A stretch of 64,000 nt of DNA from Dermatemys mawii (Eukaryota; Chordata; Testudines; Dermatemydidae), in the NCBI GenBank assembly GCA_007922305.1, contig ML677374.1, forward strand, positions 14,863,178 through 14,927,177, read 5' to 3'. Positions 44,605 to 57,645 of the stretch are shown here, piece by piece; within the stretch, counting starts at the first letter, position 1, and each line of letters opens with the position of its first letter. The position numbers were made by a program, and so were the translations under genes. The notes beneath the pieces were generated by a model. It was not told where the DNA came from. It worked only from the letters and a program-made list of their open reading frames with translations, and made no database searches.

Positions 44605-47600
44605 CCCACCGTTGGTGCCACCGAGCTAACTGTGGGGGATTCCTAGGGTCATGGAATCAGATTTTTATAATGAATGTACAGGAACAGAAAAGCTTTGCCT
44701 TGCCAATCCGATAGGACTGTACAGGAAATGGCTTCTCTGCAAAAGCCATACCTCATGCACTGTTGATGCACTGGTTTAAAACAATCATCTTTTATGACAG
44801 TTAAAAGATAAAGGGGAACATTATACATGTATATAATATGTTTGTGAATATATATATATGTGTATATATTTGGGGGTGGCGGGTGATGGTCTTGGATTCC
44901 AATTTTTAAAACAGAAGTATAATGGGGTTGTGTACGAAGAAATGAGTCCCAAGGGGACTCTTCTGAGCAGATCTGGTATTTTTCGACAGTTGCCCTTGTA
45001 TCCTTCACAGGTTTTATTGGCAAAAAGTTTTAAATCTCTATGTATAATTATATTAATAGGATAAAAATACCTTTTTTAAATGTACATTTTTCGGAGGGAG
45101 GTGCTAATGTATTTTACCTCATTAGACATCTTTCTGCCTGATGTCACTTTCACCACCTTGTCTGATCCATCTGAAAGCCAGTAAAGAGTTATCTGAATTG
45201 ATAGCTCTTCATCACCTGTGCCTGTTTGTTAGACAAACCTTGTGGGGCTGATAGAGGTGAAGTGCCACTAAGAAAGAATGATCAGTAATTCCATGTCATC
45301 TGCTAGCAGAGAGACTGCCGGCATGTCTTTCAAATGCTTTATTAGTTTCTCATTGCCCCGCCACCAGCCCAGCTATGTCTTTTTAGACAAAATTTATCTC
45401 CATCATCCAGTTGGTTTTCATGTAGCTGTGTAGTGAACCAGGTGCCATGCAAGTAAAGTGCTTCTGGGGCTGCCCCCGTATGGCCACTCCAAAGTGCCAA
45501 TATTCTTGTGAAATGCTGGCACTTGATCACAGAAGTGGATGTCAGCACTGAAGAGGTTAGTTCTTCTAGGCTGCTAGGAGGCCAATTTCTGAACCTTGTA
45601 CATGCAGTTTTTCTTGCATTGAGATGCAGAATCTGAAGCCAGTTGGCCATTGCAAAGGCAAAGTAGGGTAAGCAGTGGATTGATGCTTTGTCCTCCTACG
45701 TCTATGTTTATCTGTAGCTCTCTGTTGTTCACAGCAGTGATGTATGGCTCTGGCTTCTAGATCCAGTGCTGAAAATCATTGTCTCTCAGGCAAGAGAAGT
45801 TGATGTACGTTTAAATGGTCTTTACCCCTTGCCTGGTGGTTGCAGAGAGGATCAATCACTGCAGAGCTCTTATAGGTAGTATATTGTTAAAGAAGTTGGG
45901 TAGCATTTCCCCAGTGAGTTGGATGCTTCTGCTAATTGGCAAAAAGTGAGATCTAAGTCTTGCTTGGGCAGCCGTGGCTAGTTGTATTTTTCTAGCAATT
46001 TATAACCGTGTAATCCATAGAAGAGTCATAAAACCGCACATGGTAAAACAGGTATTTACCAATGAGATGGTGTAAGAAGTTAAGTATAAAGATCCCGGGC
46101 TGTTTACATGGCAGACGGTCTAACGAATCATCAAAAACTCTTTAATCATCAGATATTTATTTCCCCTATTACAGTTTTACATGAATATTTTTCTGCTTTT
46201 CTGGATTATATTTGTCCTTCGTTATTCATTTGTAGCAGGGCAATGTTGGCTAAGAAAACTACATCTGTCTTCGGCATTTTGGGCTTCATGCATCATCATA
46301 GCAACTAGTGGTCAGATTCATCTCTGAAGGAAAATGGCAATGAGAACCAATCTTATTTTTTAATCCTGTGTTTTATACAGGGACTAAGGCAAGTTCAGCC
46401 AGTTTAATTGCTTGATTGTCCAAATATTAGTTGCCCAGTAATGTCTTGAATGAGTGGAATGGACTGTTCTATTATGACTGAATGGGGATGGAGAAAAATT
46501 GTAAGAAGTTTTTAAATTTATATCCTTATGAGTACTTCTAAAATAACTTCTCTGGGAGAGGCAACTTCTAATTGCAGCAGAAATCTCTTCACACCGTTTC
46601 AGTTGTTCAGTTTTATGATGAGTTGAATTAAAGCGGATTAGATTTCTAAAAGAGGAAGATGGGAAACTTTTATTTATTAATGTGATTAGTTAACATGAAC
46701 TGCTCTGGGATATTTCAGTTTGATTAACATGGTGTTTAGTCCACTCTTGTATTTTTCAAACATCAATTTTACTTTTTTTAAAAAAATGTTTTAATGATGC
46801 TGCTCAGGGATAGAATCGTATTGGAAAATCCATTAAACTTGTGAACAGATAAGCTGCTGACTTCACTGTGTGATCTGCAGGGAGAAGTTACGCTCTCTAT
46901 CTTGAATTCTTTTTTCTGGTTAAATGCTTCACAACTATACAGTATGTTCCAATATGCCTTGTCGTCAGGCTACTATTCTTCTGACTACCTTAGTCCTCAT
47001 CCAGTGAAATCTATGACAAATACCTTTCTGTAAAACCTGAATTACACTCTTCAATATCTGCAAATCACTGATTCCTAAGAGCAGCATTAGTGTAAATAGG
47101 TGCACTCCAGGTACACAGTATGCCTAGAATATCTTCCCTTCTGCTTCCAGGAATAGTGAGGTGTATCAATCTATTTCCAGACAGGGTTACACTGAATTTT
47201 TACAGGGGTCTAGAGGAAATGTATAAATGTATCCCTTGGTTGTGCCTGTCACTGTATCCTTGCTGGTAAGAAACATGCTGAGAGGCTGGGGACAAAGTTG
47301 CCACCTTTCTATGTATGACCAGCTGCAATTCTGGATGGCATTTCAACAGTATGCTACTACTTCAGTTGTTATAACTCATACAAACTGCAGGGAATTATTA
47401 AAACACTGTATATAATTATTCTTGTGTTTATACAGAAACTCTGCATCTGTAGGGGAAAGTGAAATAAAAGCACACTTTATTTGGACAGCCTATTGACAAT
47501 ATGTTTGGGGATAGGGATTGGGTGTGGGAGGGGAGATCCATTTGGAAGTAACTAATTTGTACATTTGACTTTCCCATAATAAAGAGATGGCTAAACTCCA

Positions 47601-49029
47601 AGTTCAAGAAGTTGTGGTCATATGTTCTATACATAGCTCAGGCTTTGAACTGAGGAAGTTAAGTGGCTATTAAATGAACCTCATAGTATGTTTAGGTACA
47701 AATTCTAATTTTGCATAGTGATTTTCTTTTTTTGTACTTTGGATTCTTGTAACATGATGTGTTATTCTCAGCATCGCTTTGCTGTCATGACCTAACGTCC
47801 TTTTGTGAATGTGTTTTCCTGGGGTTTTTCTTTTTTTGAGAGAGTGAGCAAGTTAGTCACTAGAGAGTAACATCACTAATTCATACAAAAAGTCAGCGTG
47901 TTATGCCAGCATGCATGTCCCCTGGTCAGTCCTTTTAAAATTAATATTATATTAGCATTAGGTTATTTTATGACTTATTTCTATTTTCAAATAAATTTAA
48001 GAGGACTTGCAAAAATGAGTAAGTTGAATGCTGTTATCTTACAAAGGGTGGGAGAGAGAATATTGAGCTAAATCTTAATAAATTTACAATACTTTTATTT
48101 CTAGCCCATGAGTTTTCAGAGCTCTGTACAATTTTCATTGGCCTCTGTACAAAATAGATTTCTATAAGGCTTAAAAAATCAGTGTTAAGGGGAAAATTGT
48201 AAATACTGATGTCTTAATAACTTGGACTCACTATCCTGCTCCCAGCTGCCATTTTTTTTTCAAAGAGATTCTTGGTTCATAAAAATAATGCGATTTAGCA
48301 TATCTGCAGAAAGAATATGGAAACCTGAAGAGTGAAAAATCAGCAGCTTCTCCCCTGATGCAATGTCATGAGTGGCAAAGGAGAAAAGAAAAATAATGTT
48401 ATATGGCAGGGATGGCCTCCCACTATACTCTAGGAGAAGGGCTGGCTTCTATGCCAGCTTTGCAACTGATGTGGGCAAGTAACTTCTCCCTTCTGTACTT
48501 TAGGATCCACATCTGTAAAATGAGAATAAATATAGTTACCTTCTTTTTATACATTTTTTTTTAAAATCTATGAGTGAAAATTGCTATACAAGGGTTATGC
48601 CTTTATTATGGTAATTATTTCCAAATTTATCTACCTGCTTATTTTTCTTCATTATGGAAATTACACATACAAGTGAGGTAAGATCTTTCATTTAGTGTAC
48701 TAACTTTTGTTGCTGAGAAGCGTTCAAGTGACATGTTTCTTTTGCAGGGGAGAGAGGTGGGGAAAAATTTGGGGTTTTTTGTTTTGCCTTTTGACACCGC
48801 GTTTTGGGGAGACACTAGTTGTTGGAGCACTGAAATGCAAACAGTGTCTAATCACTATTTTAGCACTGAGTGTTTTAACAGCCTGATATTCAGTAGTTGC
48901 CGCTTCAGCAATTGCATGCTTTGAAAGCTGTTCTTGTGGGGAGAGAGGGTCTGCTTAACTTGAACTTAAATCATTGCAGGCAAGATCAACAGTGAGTAGT
49001 GATTTTGGGTGTCCAACTTGAGGTGCATT
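44605..49029 (+). other. DHX33 3' untranslated region (extent unknown) and spacer to C1QBP
   Basis: No further gene recognised. A TA/TATG-rich patch lies at 44820-44870. Candidate poly(A) signals are AGTAAA at about 45181, AATAAA at 47463-47468 and 47578-47583; transcript evidence is needed to choose. One MIR fragment lies at 48420-48545. Short open frames are unsupported. Confidence 0.5.
48420..48545 (+). repeat. MIR-like fragment
   Basis: gggcaagtaacttctccctt, gtactttaggatccacatct and gtaaaatgagaataaatata are diverged sense MIR core words. Confidence 0.6.
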
Positions 49030-49156
49030 TAGGGTGACCAGATATCCCAATTTTATAGGGACAGTCCTGGTTTTTGGGTCTTTATCTTAGGCTCCTATTA
49101 CTCCCTTACCACCACCCCCTGTCCTGATTTTTCACACTTGCTGTCTGGTCACCCTA
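49030..49156 (+). mobile_element. 127-bp hAT-like MITE with intact inverted repeats and target duplication
   Basis: The left end tagggtgaccaga is the exact inverse of the right end tctggtcacccta. A perfect 8-bp duplication ggtgcatt flanks it (49022-49029 and 49157-49164), the hAT size. The body carries no coding frame. A diverged second copy lies at 8287-8407. Confidence 0.92.
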
Positions 49157-49735
49157 GGTGCATTAAAGGTTGTAATTTTCAGTGGCTGCTCAGCTGCCTG
49201 AACCCTTTTAAAGTAGAGATCCTCAATATGTAGATCATGGGCCAAATCCAGCCTGCCAGATGCTTTTAAGTGGACCCTTACAGCTTTTTATTTATTGTCA
49301 CTATTTTCTCTGGAGCCTGGACCTTGACCAAAATAATTGACTACCCGTACTTGAAGGTGTCTCAAGCTGCCATCCAAAATCACCAGTCACTTTTGACAAT
49401 TGTGCCTATGGTTACTCCCAGCTGCAGCCTACACTTGCTTTGTGCTGAAATCGGGTGCTGGCTTTTCTCTGGAAGAAAGAATTCCTGCGGCTCTGACTTC
49501 GAGCTCATTCGCTACCCCTTGTGCGAGCAAAGGGAGACCAGGGGATGGGGATACAACGTGTCTGCTGCTTTCCTGGGCCTGTGGCGCTGCATGGATGTGG
49601 TGGGGTTCCCAACCCTCTTGGCTCCACTTGTACAGCGCCTCGCACGGGAGTCAGGAGCACCCCGGGCCGCGCTGCTGGGGACCCTGCGAGGGGAAGTGAC
49701 TCTGCTCCGCGTCCCCGTGCAGCGATGAGCCCCCC

Positions 49736-49886
49736 CCATTACCCGGAAGGTGGGAGAAGCACTTCCGGGTGAGGGCGACCTGCGCTTCCGGGTGAGGGCT
49801 TGCGCTTCCGGGTGAAGGAAAGTCCCTGTCCTCTGCTCCCCCACGTGCCATCCCCTCGCCTCACTCGGCCTCGCGCTCCCGGCAGG
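49736..49886 (+). promoter_or_regulatory. C1QBP promoter with tandem ETS motifs
   Basis: GC-rich, in a CpG island from about 49600 to 50450. One inverted site acccggaagg (49741-49750) is followed by three tandem cttccgggtga units whose ETS cores start at about 49762, 49785 and 49805, spaced 23 and 20 bases apart. GGAA-core ETS sites of this form (GABP/ELK type) are common in promoters of nuclear genes for mitochondrial proteins. No TATA box was seen. Confidence 0.75.
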
Positions 49887-52800
49887 ATGCTGCTGGCCCG
49901 GGCTCTCCGCGCCGCCCTCCGCCCGCTGCCGCCGCGGCTCCCGCCCTCCCTGCTGCTGCGGCCCGCGGCCCTGCTCCGCGACGCCCGCCCGCCCGCCGCT
50001 CGCCCCTTCACCCGCAGCCTCTGGCTGCTCAGCGGGGACCCCGCCGGCACGCAGCGGCCCGGCCTCCTGCGGCCTCCGCGGGCCTCCCCCGCCGGCGTGT
50101 CCTGCGGCTGCGGCGGCCTCCACACCGAGGGTAAGGGCGGGCCGGGGAGGCGGGTCCCTCCATGGGGCGGGGGGTGAGGCTGGGCGATGGGGGAGCCCCG
50201 GAGAAGAGCGGGGTTTGGGGGCGGGGAGCCCCGGCCACCCGGTTCCTCCGGGCGGTTCCCAGCAGCACGGGGGTTGCTGGCCTGGGCGGTCAGTTCGCAC
50301 GTAACAGGCCCCGGGGGACGCTCTGCTCCTGAGCTGCGGCCTGGGGCCGGGCCGGGCGCCTGGCTCCTTCTCTCGGGGCTCGTGGTGCTCCCTGCGTGGC
50401 ACGTGGGCGCCTGGGCCGCACTTTCCTCCTGGCGGCTTTTTGCTCAGTCACATGATGCAGTTTAAAGGCTGGTATGTGCCCTTGGCCTGTGTTAATGTCT
50501 GTCAGCTCCTGCGTCCTCTGCATCAGGACAGTCCCTGTGCATCGAGATGCTGGGCGGGGTGGACGGAAGATGTCTTACTATAGCAGAACTGGGAGTTGGG
50601 TCTGTGGGATTATGTTCCTGTCTTTGTCACTAACAAAATGTGTGACCATGGGCAAGTCACTTAACTTTTCTGTTGTGTGTCAATCCCATGCCGCTATTCT
50701 TCCCCCACCCCTCATTAACTTCAGCAAATCCAGTGGTGAACTTCTTGGATAGTATTTATTTGTACTGTAATTCAGTCTCAGTCATGGAGGTACGTTGGGA
50801 TTGTAACCCTCTGACTTCACTCCTAGGCCCTATAGGGCAGATTCTGATGCCTGAGGTCTGTTGTAGTCACTGGGAACCCTGCTTAAGACTTGAGTGATTC
50901 CATCCAAGTTCTTGGGCTTGCCCCATTAGTAATTTAGGTGCTTTTTCTCTCATGTATTGTACCCATTTCAATACTTGTATGTATTGAAAGAACAGCTTTT
51001 AATAATGTCTTTAGTAATGACTTGTTGCTTAACTCTTCATCCAGAACTTCAACCCCTTTGACAAATGAAGGGTCCTTACACGTCATCACTCTTCACACAC
51101 TTTAATTCTTTATCCTCTTCAATATAGTGGTGGTCAGCTGAGCATTGCAAAACTCTTTGTGAACTAGAAGGCCTTGTAATCTCAGTATAAAGCATGTGGT
51201 ATTCCCTCCCCACAATCACCGTTTTATACCAGGATAAACTGAGGTACACAGATGATGTTTGGTCAAGTCAGTGGTAAGTTAGAAATAGAATCCTGGAGGC
51301 CTAATTTCATTTTCTCTTCTAGCCACTAGGGAATGATATTTCTCTAACTCAGATTTTTTAATGTCTTCATCTCTTTTTATTCCTCACAGGGGATAAAGCA
51401 TTTGCAGAGTTTCTGACAGATGAAATTAAAGAGGAGAAGAAGATACAGAAACATAAATCCCTGCCCAAGATATCTGGAGGGTGGGAGCTAGAAGTGCACG
51501 GCACTGAAGCCAAATTGTTGCGGAAGATAGCTGGGGAGAGGTAAGTGTGAAATCGGTTTTTCACTGAGCTAATATTTGATCTCGTCAGAGAACATAGCTT
51601 AGTATAAATAACAGTGAAGCAGGGTAAGCATGTCTTGTCCTTAATAGATGATGTGTTAATGAAAAGCTATTGACTTAGTACTGCTTCCCATTGTCACTCG
51701 GCGCTGTCATCCAGGCCAAGTGGAGATTACATATGCTTTGTAGTCACTTTATTTTTCCATCCTAAAGCAATGGGGTATACTTTGCCATTGCATCTTTCCC
51801 TGTGTCTTCTAAGGATTCATGGCACCATTTCTCCCTAGGAGGGAACAGGAAACATGAATTTAACCTTGTAAACTGAGAATACATTAGTTCATAAATACAG
51901 GGAATTTATGGGGTTTAAACTTTGTGCAGTCATCTTATCTTAAAATTTATCCTTGAGTAGCAGCACACCATATGAAGTGCAGGGGAAATTCAGTGAAGTG
52001 CATAATATCCTTCTGGCCCCATCACTGACATTACAGATTGAATAAGCACCTGAAACTTTGTGAGCAGGAATTGAGCCATGAGTATCAGTTGTTCAACTAA
52101 TGTGGCTTTTATCTGGTATTAATCTCATCCTCTTGTTACGTTGTATTGAAGTGTTACAGTTACATTCAACATTAACAACAGCATTCCACCAACATTTGAT
52201 GAAGAACCACAAGAAGGACAGAAAGCTGATGAACAGGAGGTAAATTTACAGCCTTTATGTATCCTTCCAATAAATACACTGTCGTAGAAGAGGATGTTAG
52301 GTGTTTTCCTGGTCTGCCATTTAACTACCCTCTCCCTCTTATTGCAACATCAAAGGAAGAAAGACACTTGGTAGGCACAAAATGTATCTGTACGACAGGA
52401 TCCTTTGTAGCTAAAAGTGAAGGGAGCTAAGATGTTTGAACTTACGACTACCTTTGCAACTTGCTGCAATGAAGTACGGTTAAAAAAAAATCTTAATCCA
52501 TAAATATATTCACACACCCCTTGATCTTTTATAAGGTCATCTGTATTTATGGTGGTGATGGGATTTAATCAACCGGTATTACAGTAGTTAGTAAATAGTA
52601 TCACTTACCACTATTAAAGTGAGCAATGTGATGGTTTTGAGGCAAAAACTTGCATTGCTGTGAAAGCCAATATTAGACATATTCAAGGAATCTATGTAAT
52701 GTCTAAAAACAAACCAGTTTGAGGTTTGTAGCAGTTGGCTTATGTGCCCCCTGCTTTTTCTTCTGATCTGTGTATATAAAGTAGTTATCTAGCACAGGTG

Positions 52801-55635
52801 GAGTCCAATGCTAAAGTGATCATCTTCTTCCTTTTCATAGCCTGAACTTACATCGACTCCTAACTTTGTTGTAGAAGTAACAAAAGATGACCCCAAGCAG
52901 ACTCTTGTGCTTGACTGCCACTATCCTGAGGATGAGGTAGGTATCATGAATTGGAGGAAGTGAACCAGTGGTAATTATGGATTGAGTGGAACAATGCACT
53001 CTGATTCTGTGCACATTATCCTCCTGGCTGTGGCATGATTTTGCTATGATCTTTTTCCTCTGGTCTGATCAGGCAAGATTTTGCTGTACAACGTATATCA
53101 GCTTCTATAATCTATAGACAGTCCTATTACCTTCTAGTTCAGTGCGAAACAATAACGAGTTTTAAATGTTTGCAGAGCTGGGAAGTTCCACTCCGCACTC
53201 TGCATATCCTGATCTCGCTTCCCTAAGTATAGCTGCCTGCTTTCCTCTCTTCTAATAGCTTCTCCTGAACAGAGTAGGCAGAAGGAAGTGAGCAGTGATT
53301 TTTAGCAGTCTACCGTAATTTGAAAGACAGCAATTTAAAACTTATAAAAGGAAATATATTTCTACACAATGCATAAGTGACTTGTGGAATTCATTATCAC
53401 TGGATGTCATTGAGACCAAGAGTAGGAGAATTCCAAAATAAATTAAACATTTTTTTGTCTGTGGAGAACATTGCAGTTGCATTAGACTTGTTTAATTTTT
53501 TTTTAATAAAATCCTTAGAAGGGATATACATCTTAATGCTTCATAGTGCAAGCCAAACTCTAGTTGATGTTTAGGAGGAAACTACTTCATGGGTTATTCC
53601 AGAATTGTCCATGAGAAGATTTTTCTACATCTTCCTCTGAAGCAGTTGGTACTGGCCACTGTCAGAGACAGGCTAATGGACAACAAATAACGGGGGATTG
53701 ATTCATTATGGCAACTTGTGTGTTTTTGTGCTCATGTGTAAGTGTCTTTACCACATGTACACAGCAATAGGAGAACTAGAGGCTTCTAAGTATGTTAATA
53801 AGGAAAACTGCAAGTACACTGCTGTGTACACTGCAAGTGTACACAGCTTTACCACGTGCCAGTCATATGGCATTGGGCTCCATAGCTTTTGCCAGCTGAA
53901 TAACGTTCCTGATCCAGAATGTAATGCTGAAGGTGCTGCCCAGTTAGGGCAGTTCCTCCTCACACCTCTCGTTTCTTGTCTCAGATTGGCCATGGGGAAG
54001 AGGAGGAGAGTGACATTTTCTCAATTCGGGAGGTCAGCTTTCAGCCTACTGGAGAATCAGACTGGAAGGACACCAGCTACACTCTCAACACGGACTCCCT
54101 TGACTGGGTAGGTGCAGTTAAAACTCATGTAGCACACTAGACTGCATAGAGCTTAGCTCAACTCGTCCCGCTTGATTTTTCTCCCTAGATGTTGAGACAG
54201 TCACCAGGTGCCTTGTCCTGGGATCTCTTCTTGGTGCGGAGCTCTCATTGAGAAGAAGAGTCTAGTGGTTAGGGTGCTTTCCTAGGACTTAGTATTCCCT
54301 ACTCTGCCCCAGGCTTCCTGTGTCACTTTAGGCAATTCTGTGCCTCAGTTCCCCATTTGTAAAATGGGGAACTAATAGCACTGCTGTCCTTTATAAGGGT
54401 GCTGTGAACATGATATAGATCTATGCAGTGCTCAGATAGTGCTGTGGTGGTGTCCATCTATGTACCTAAGATAAAATGAAGTCAGTGAGAGGTCTGCAGG
54501 CTGATCTATAGAATGGACTGAGTAGAATACTGACCAAGTATCAGTTAGTGAAATTATCCCAGTTGTATGAAAATTTGACAGATGATTTAAGGTAAAATTA
54601 GCAGACGCTCATGCATGTTCTTCTGTGTGTTACGGGCACATTTAATTATGCATATTTTGTATGTATTTACCAAAAACCTCACCAGGCACCTTCTGATACC
54701 CTTTAAATGCTAGTGATTTAATTGGAAATCCACGTGGGAGAAAGGGTTGGTATGTGCAAGTCCTTTTGCGGGCTCAGGCCAGTATCAGGAAGTGTGACTC
54801 ATTGTTTGGAACAGTACTGCTGATAATGCCAGAGGTTGAGATGCTGATGGATGGTGGGGGTTTTTTTTTTTGTTTTTTTTTAACATATACAATCAGATTG
54901 GGCAAAGGGGAAGGTCTTCTACATCCCTAGTTCACATTTACTGCTTAGTACAAAATGTGTTCTTTGGGTTGGAATTATCACGCAAGTCTACTTGCAATTC
55001 TAAAAATACATGAGTATGAAAAAATGCAATGCATGATTTGGAAAGGAACTGAATCTTAATTGAACAGGTACCTTTGGTACCAAATCTTCTGATCATGCTG
55101 GCCAGACAGCATTGAAAATAACTTGTCTGAATTTTAAATGTACAGCATTACAAAGAGAATCTTGGATGGGATAAAAGACTTTTTGGTCATGCAGATGGTC
55201 TTCAACAGATGTGATTTACTAACTTACATTGTCATTAGATCATCTCAGTATTACAGTTGGGTGCAGTTTAGTAGAAAATAACAATATGATCCCTCCATAA
55301 TTCCTGTTCTAGTCTCCTGTAAATCTTGCTCCTAGTTCAGGCCTGCTGTGAGGAAGGGAATGAGTTCTATCCATTTGGGGAAAAGACATTCACTTCTTCC
55401 CAGTGGAAAGTGAAATACAAAAGGGCATTTAAAAGTAATGCTTATCTAGAATAATCCTTTGTTTAATTATATTAATTTCTTGCAGGCTCTGTATGACCAT
55501 TTAATGGATTTCTTGGCTGACCGAGGAGTGGACAACACATTTGCTGATGAGTTAATTGAGCTCAGCACTGCCCTAGAGCACCAGGAGTACATTAGATTCC
55601 TTGAAGACCTTAAAGGCTTTGTCAAATGTCAGTAG
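49887..55635 (+). CDS. C1QBP: C1QBP (p32/gC1qR), mitochondrial matrix protein
   Basis: Coding exons: 49887-50130, 51390-51540, 52152-52239, 52841-52936, 53985-54107, 55486-55635. They join in frame to 283 residues (human 282). C1QBP is an acidic, doughnut-shaped homotrimer of the mitochondrial matrix needed for mitochondrial translation, also reported at the cell surface binding C1q. Residues 1 to about 75 form an Arg/Ala/Leu-rich targeting peptide with almost no acidic residues, cleaved in the family. The mature part starts near LHTEGDKAF, with the conserved EIKEEKKIQKHKSLPK, FNINNSIPPTF, LDCHYPEDE, EEEESDIFSIREVSF, LNTDSLDW and the C-terminal helix ALYDHLMDFLADRGVD. The exon 3 acceptor is an unusual AAG. 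Poly(A) signal at 55892-55897. It converges on RPAIN. Confidence 0.97.
50585..50690 (+). repeat. MIR-like fragment
   Basis: gttcctgtctttgtcactaa, tgtgaccatgggcaagtcac and ttaacttttctg are sense MIR words. Lies in C1QBP intron 1. Confidence 0.6.
51170..51340 (-). repeat. MIR-like fragment
   Basis: Antisense words: ttttataccaggataaactg, aggtacacagatgatg, tggtcaagtcagtggtaagt and agaatcctggaggcc. Ends about 50 bases upstream of C1QBP exon 2. Confidence 0.6.
53325..53692 (+). mobile_element. CR1 LINE 3' fragment
   Basis: Contains CR1 3' words: cacaatgcataagtgacttg, tggaattcattatcactgg, gtcattgagaccaagag, atcttcctctgaagcagt, tggtactggccactgtcaga. It stops before the usual gggctagatggacc terminus. 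Lies in C1QBP intron 4. Confidence 0.85.
54250..54470 (+). repeat. MIR/CORE-SINE
   Basis: Sense MIR order: tctagtggttagggtgct, tgtgtcactttaggcaattc, tgcctcagttccccatttg, taaaatggggaactaatagc, gtgctcagatagtgctg. Lies in C1QBP intron 5. Confidence 0.85.
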
Positions 55636-55891
55636 ATTAGGAAATTAAAAGTCAAAGCCTGCAAATGTGGATATCCTGTAGCAGTTATCTTACCTGCAGC
55701 TGATAGCACCAGTAAGTTTAAAACTTCAAAGTGGGATAAACACATCATGGGGAAAAAAAATGATTCTCAATGCTTGCATTTCAAATTTAATTTATGTTGC
55801 AGCCTAGATTTTAAGTTTTGTATCATTCTCTCACCTCCCACCAGTTTGGGTATTTTTGTACAATTAGGAACCATGATATAATGACATGAAG

Positions 55892-55897
55892 AATAAA
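55892..55897 (+). promoter_or_regulatory. C1QBP polyadenylation signal AATAAA
   Basis: Canonical AATAAA 257 bases past the stop, followed by a T-rich stretch (aaaacttttttctttctgct). Confidence 0.8.
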
Positions 55898-55899
55898 AT

Positions 55900-57645
55900 C
55901 TGCTCAAGAAAAAAACTTTTTTCTTTCTGCTTTACTGTTGCTGGTTAAGAAGTGGTCAGAGGCCTATTCTTAGAAGTCATAGGTGCATTTCTGTGGGTCA
56001 TGGGGAAGTTGAGTTCTTAAAATTCAGACTGCATTTTATTTATGTAATATATAAGATACTGTTAAACTAATTTGCCTTAACACAGAGGGTGATTGGAGGC
56101 AGGAGGAAGCATTGTTTTTAGATGAATAGTTCAAATCTTAGCCCGACTGATAACAGAGCTGCCAGCACTGACTTTCATCTTATAGGAGTTGGTTTCTCGA
56201 GCTATTTCCTAATGGTTAGGTACCTGTGGGACAAATCTTGGAGGCAGACTTACACACTGGGAAGATGCCACTCTCTTGCCCCATTCCTAATTTTTGGATA
56301 AATATTTAGAATCCACTGATGCCAGCTCTGATATATAAAACTAGGCTCGCTGGATTCATTTGACTGCACTATTGAAAGGAAATTCTGATCCCAGGACCTA
56401 GATTGAGTTCCTGACAACTTGGAAGGCCCAGCTCATATTGTTTAAAGCATGCGTGGACTAACTCTTGTCCTATTTCTGAGGACCACTACCTTTAAATAAC
56501 CAGATCAAACACTGATAAAAAGGTTTTTTTCCTTCACACATTAAAATTAACATTTGTTATCTAATCTTTCAACTACATTGTATAATACAAGTTAAATAAA
56601 CCTAGGAACCCACCAGCATGGGGCTGGGTTTTTCATAACCCTGCTGGCAGCTCCGTGGGCTCTACCTGTAGGAGTTCTTGTATATGCCAGCTGTTTAGTT
56701 CACTTACTTAGTACCAAATCAAAACCACAGTGATCTTTATTGGGAATGGTTGGGGCTGATGTGCTATAACTGAAGCATTTGAGATGTAGAGTGCATCTAG
56801 GTTTTTAGTTTACCCTCCTCACAGCCCTGCGGAGAATTACAGACGTATTCCCCAGCAGCATCTTACCCTTGTCCGATCGGTGATTCTGAAAACACATGAT
56901 GTGACTGCCCTACTCTGCTGAACAGGTCAGTCTGATTTAAAGGGTACTCCTGCATCGTAACTGTTACTTCAAACTACTACTGTATAGTAGGGTCAAAAGG
57001 ATGTGATGGATGACTTTTTACATTTCATGTTTGTCACTGCATGCTATCAGGGCTTTTCTGACTGAAGGTTGCAATTAAAGATGCACTGTATCCCACTTTC
57101 TATACACTGGCACATACTTTTACTCTTGGACTTGGTATGTATTAAAGCCTTTTTCCTATAATAAAGGTCAGGGGTTCAGCTGTAGCAGCAATGATGGGGA
57201 CATTAGATCCAGTGAGAAGGAAGACTTTTTAGTGTAATTTTATAAGTGTCAGTTTGTTTAAAAAGGTACCATTCTTTGTGTATATTCACTTAAATTTCAT
57301 ATGTACCTACAAGAGCCGAGAAAGGCAGAGCCCCTGCTGTTCTTGAATAGGAAATGAGTGAAAAGCCAAAGAGGCAGCCGTAAGTTGCAAGAGATCTTGT
57401 GCTGACTGCAAGATCTAGGAGGTTTGTCCCATTCATGTGACTAGCCACATCTCATCTCAAATATTTATTTAGCTATCAAAAGTGCAGAGTAAGCCCGTAT
57501 TGCTTGATATCCAGCATTAAAGTACAAAAACCTTTATACAGTTAAATAAGAAAAGATGTGCAGGATGCCATCCACGTTGCTTAGAGGCTGAAGGAAGGAT
57601 CTGACTAGTGTATTCTTTCCATGGGGAACTCCAGCAGGGTTGTAG
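55900..57645. other. Convergent C1QBP-RPAIN spacer / RPAIN 3' UTR
   Basis: No gene recognised. Minus-strand AATAAA candidates for RPAIN (plus tttatt) occur at about 56036, 56736 and 57465; the last is nearest the RPAIN stop. No intact repeat recognised. Confidence 0.5.

Noticed and set aside
45342..45650. Minus-strand open frame ending ...LDDGDKF...GGG, faintly like the C terminus of a SUMO/ubiquitin-fold protein, which would make it a processed pseudogene
   Set aside because: The likeness is limited to a few residues (LDDGD and a Gly-rich end). Upstream residues do not fit a beta-grasp fold, and there is no poly(A) tail or target duplication. A translated search against ubiquitin-fold families would decide.
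49512..50402. 296-codon minus-strand open frame antisense to the C1QBP first exon
   Set aside because: Low-complexity Pro/Arg/Gly-rich translation of a CpG island and of the tandem ETS cassette (repeated PSPGSASP); the sense strand carries the real exon.
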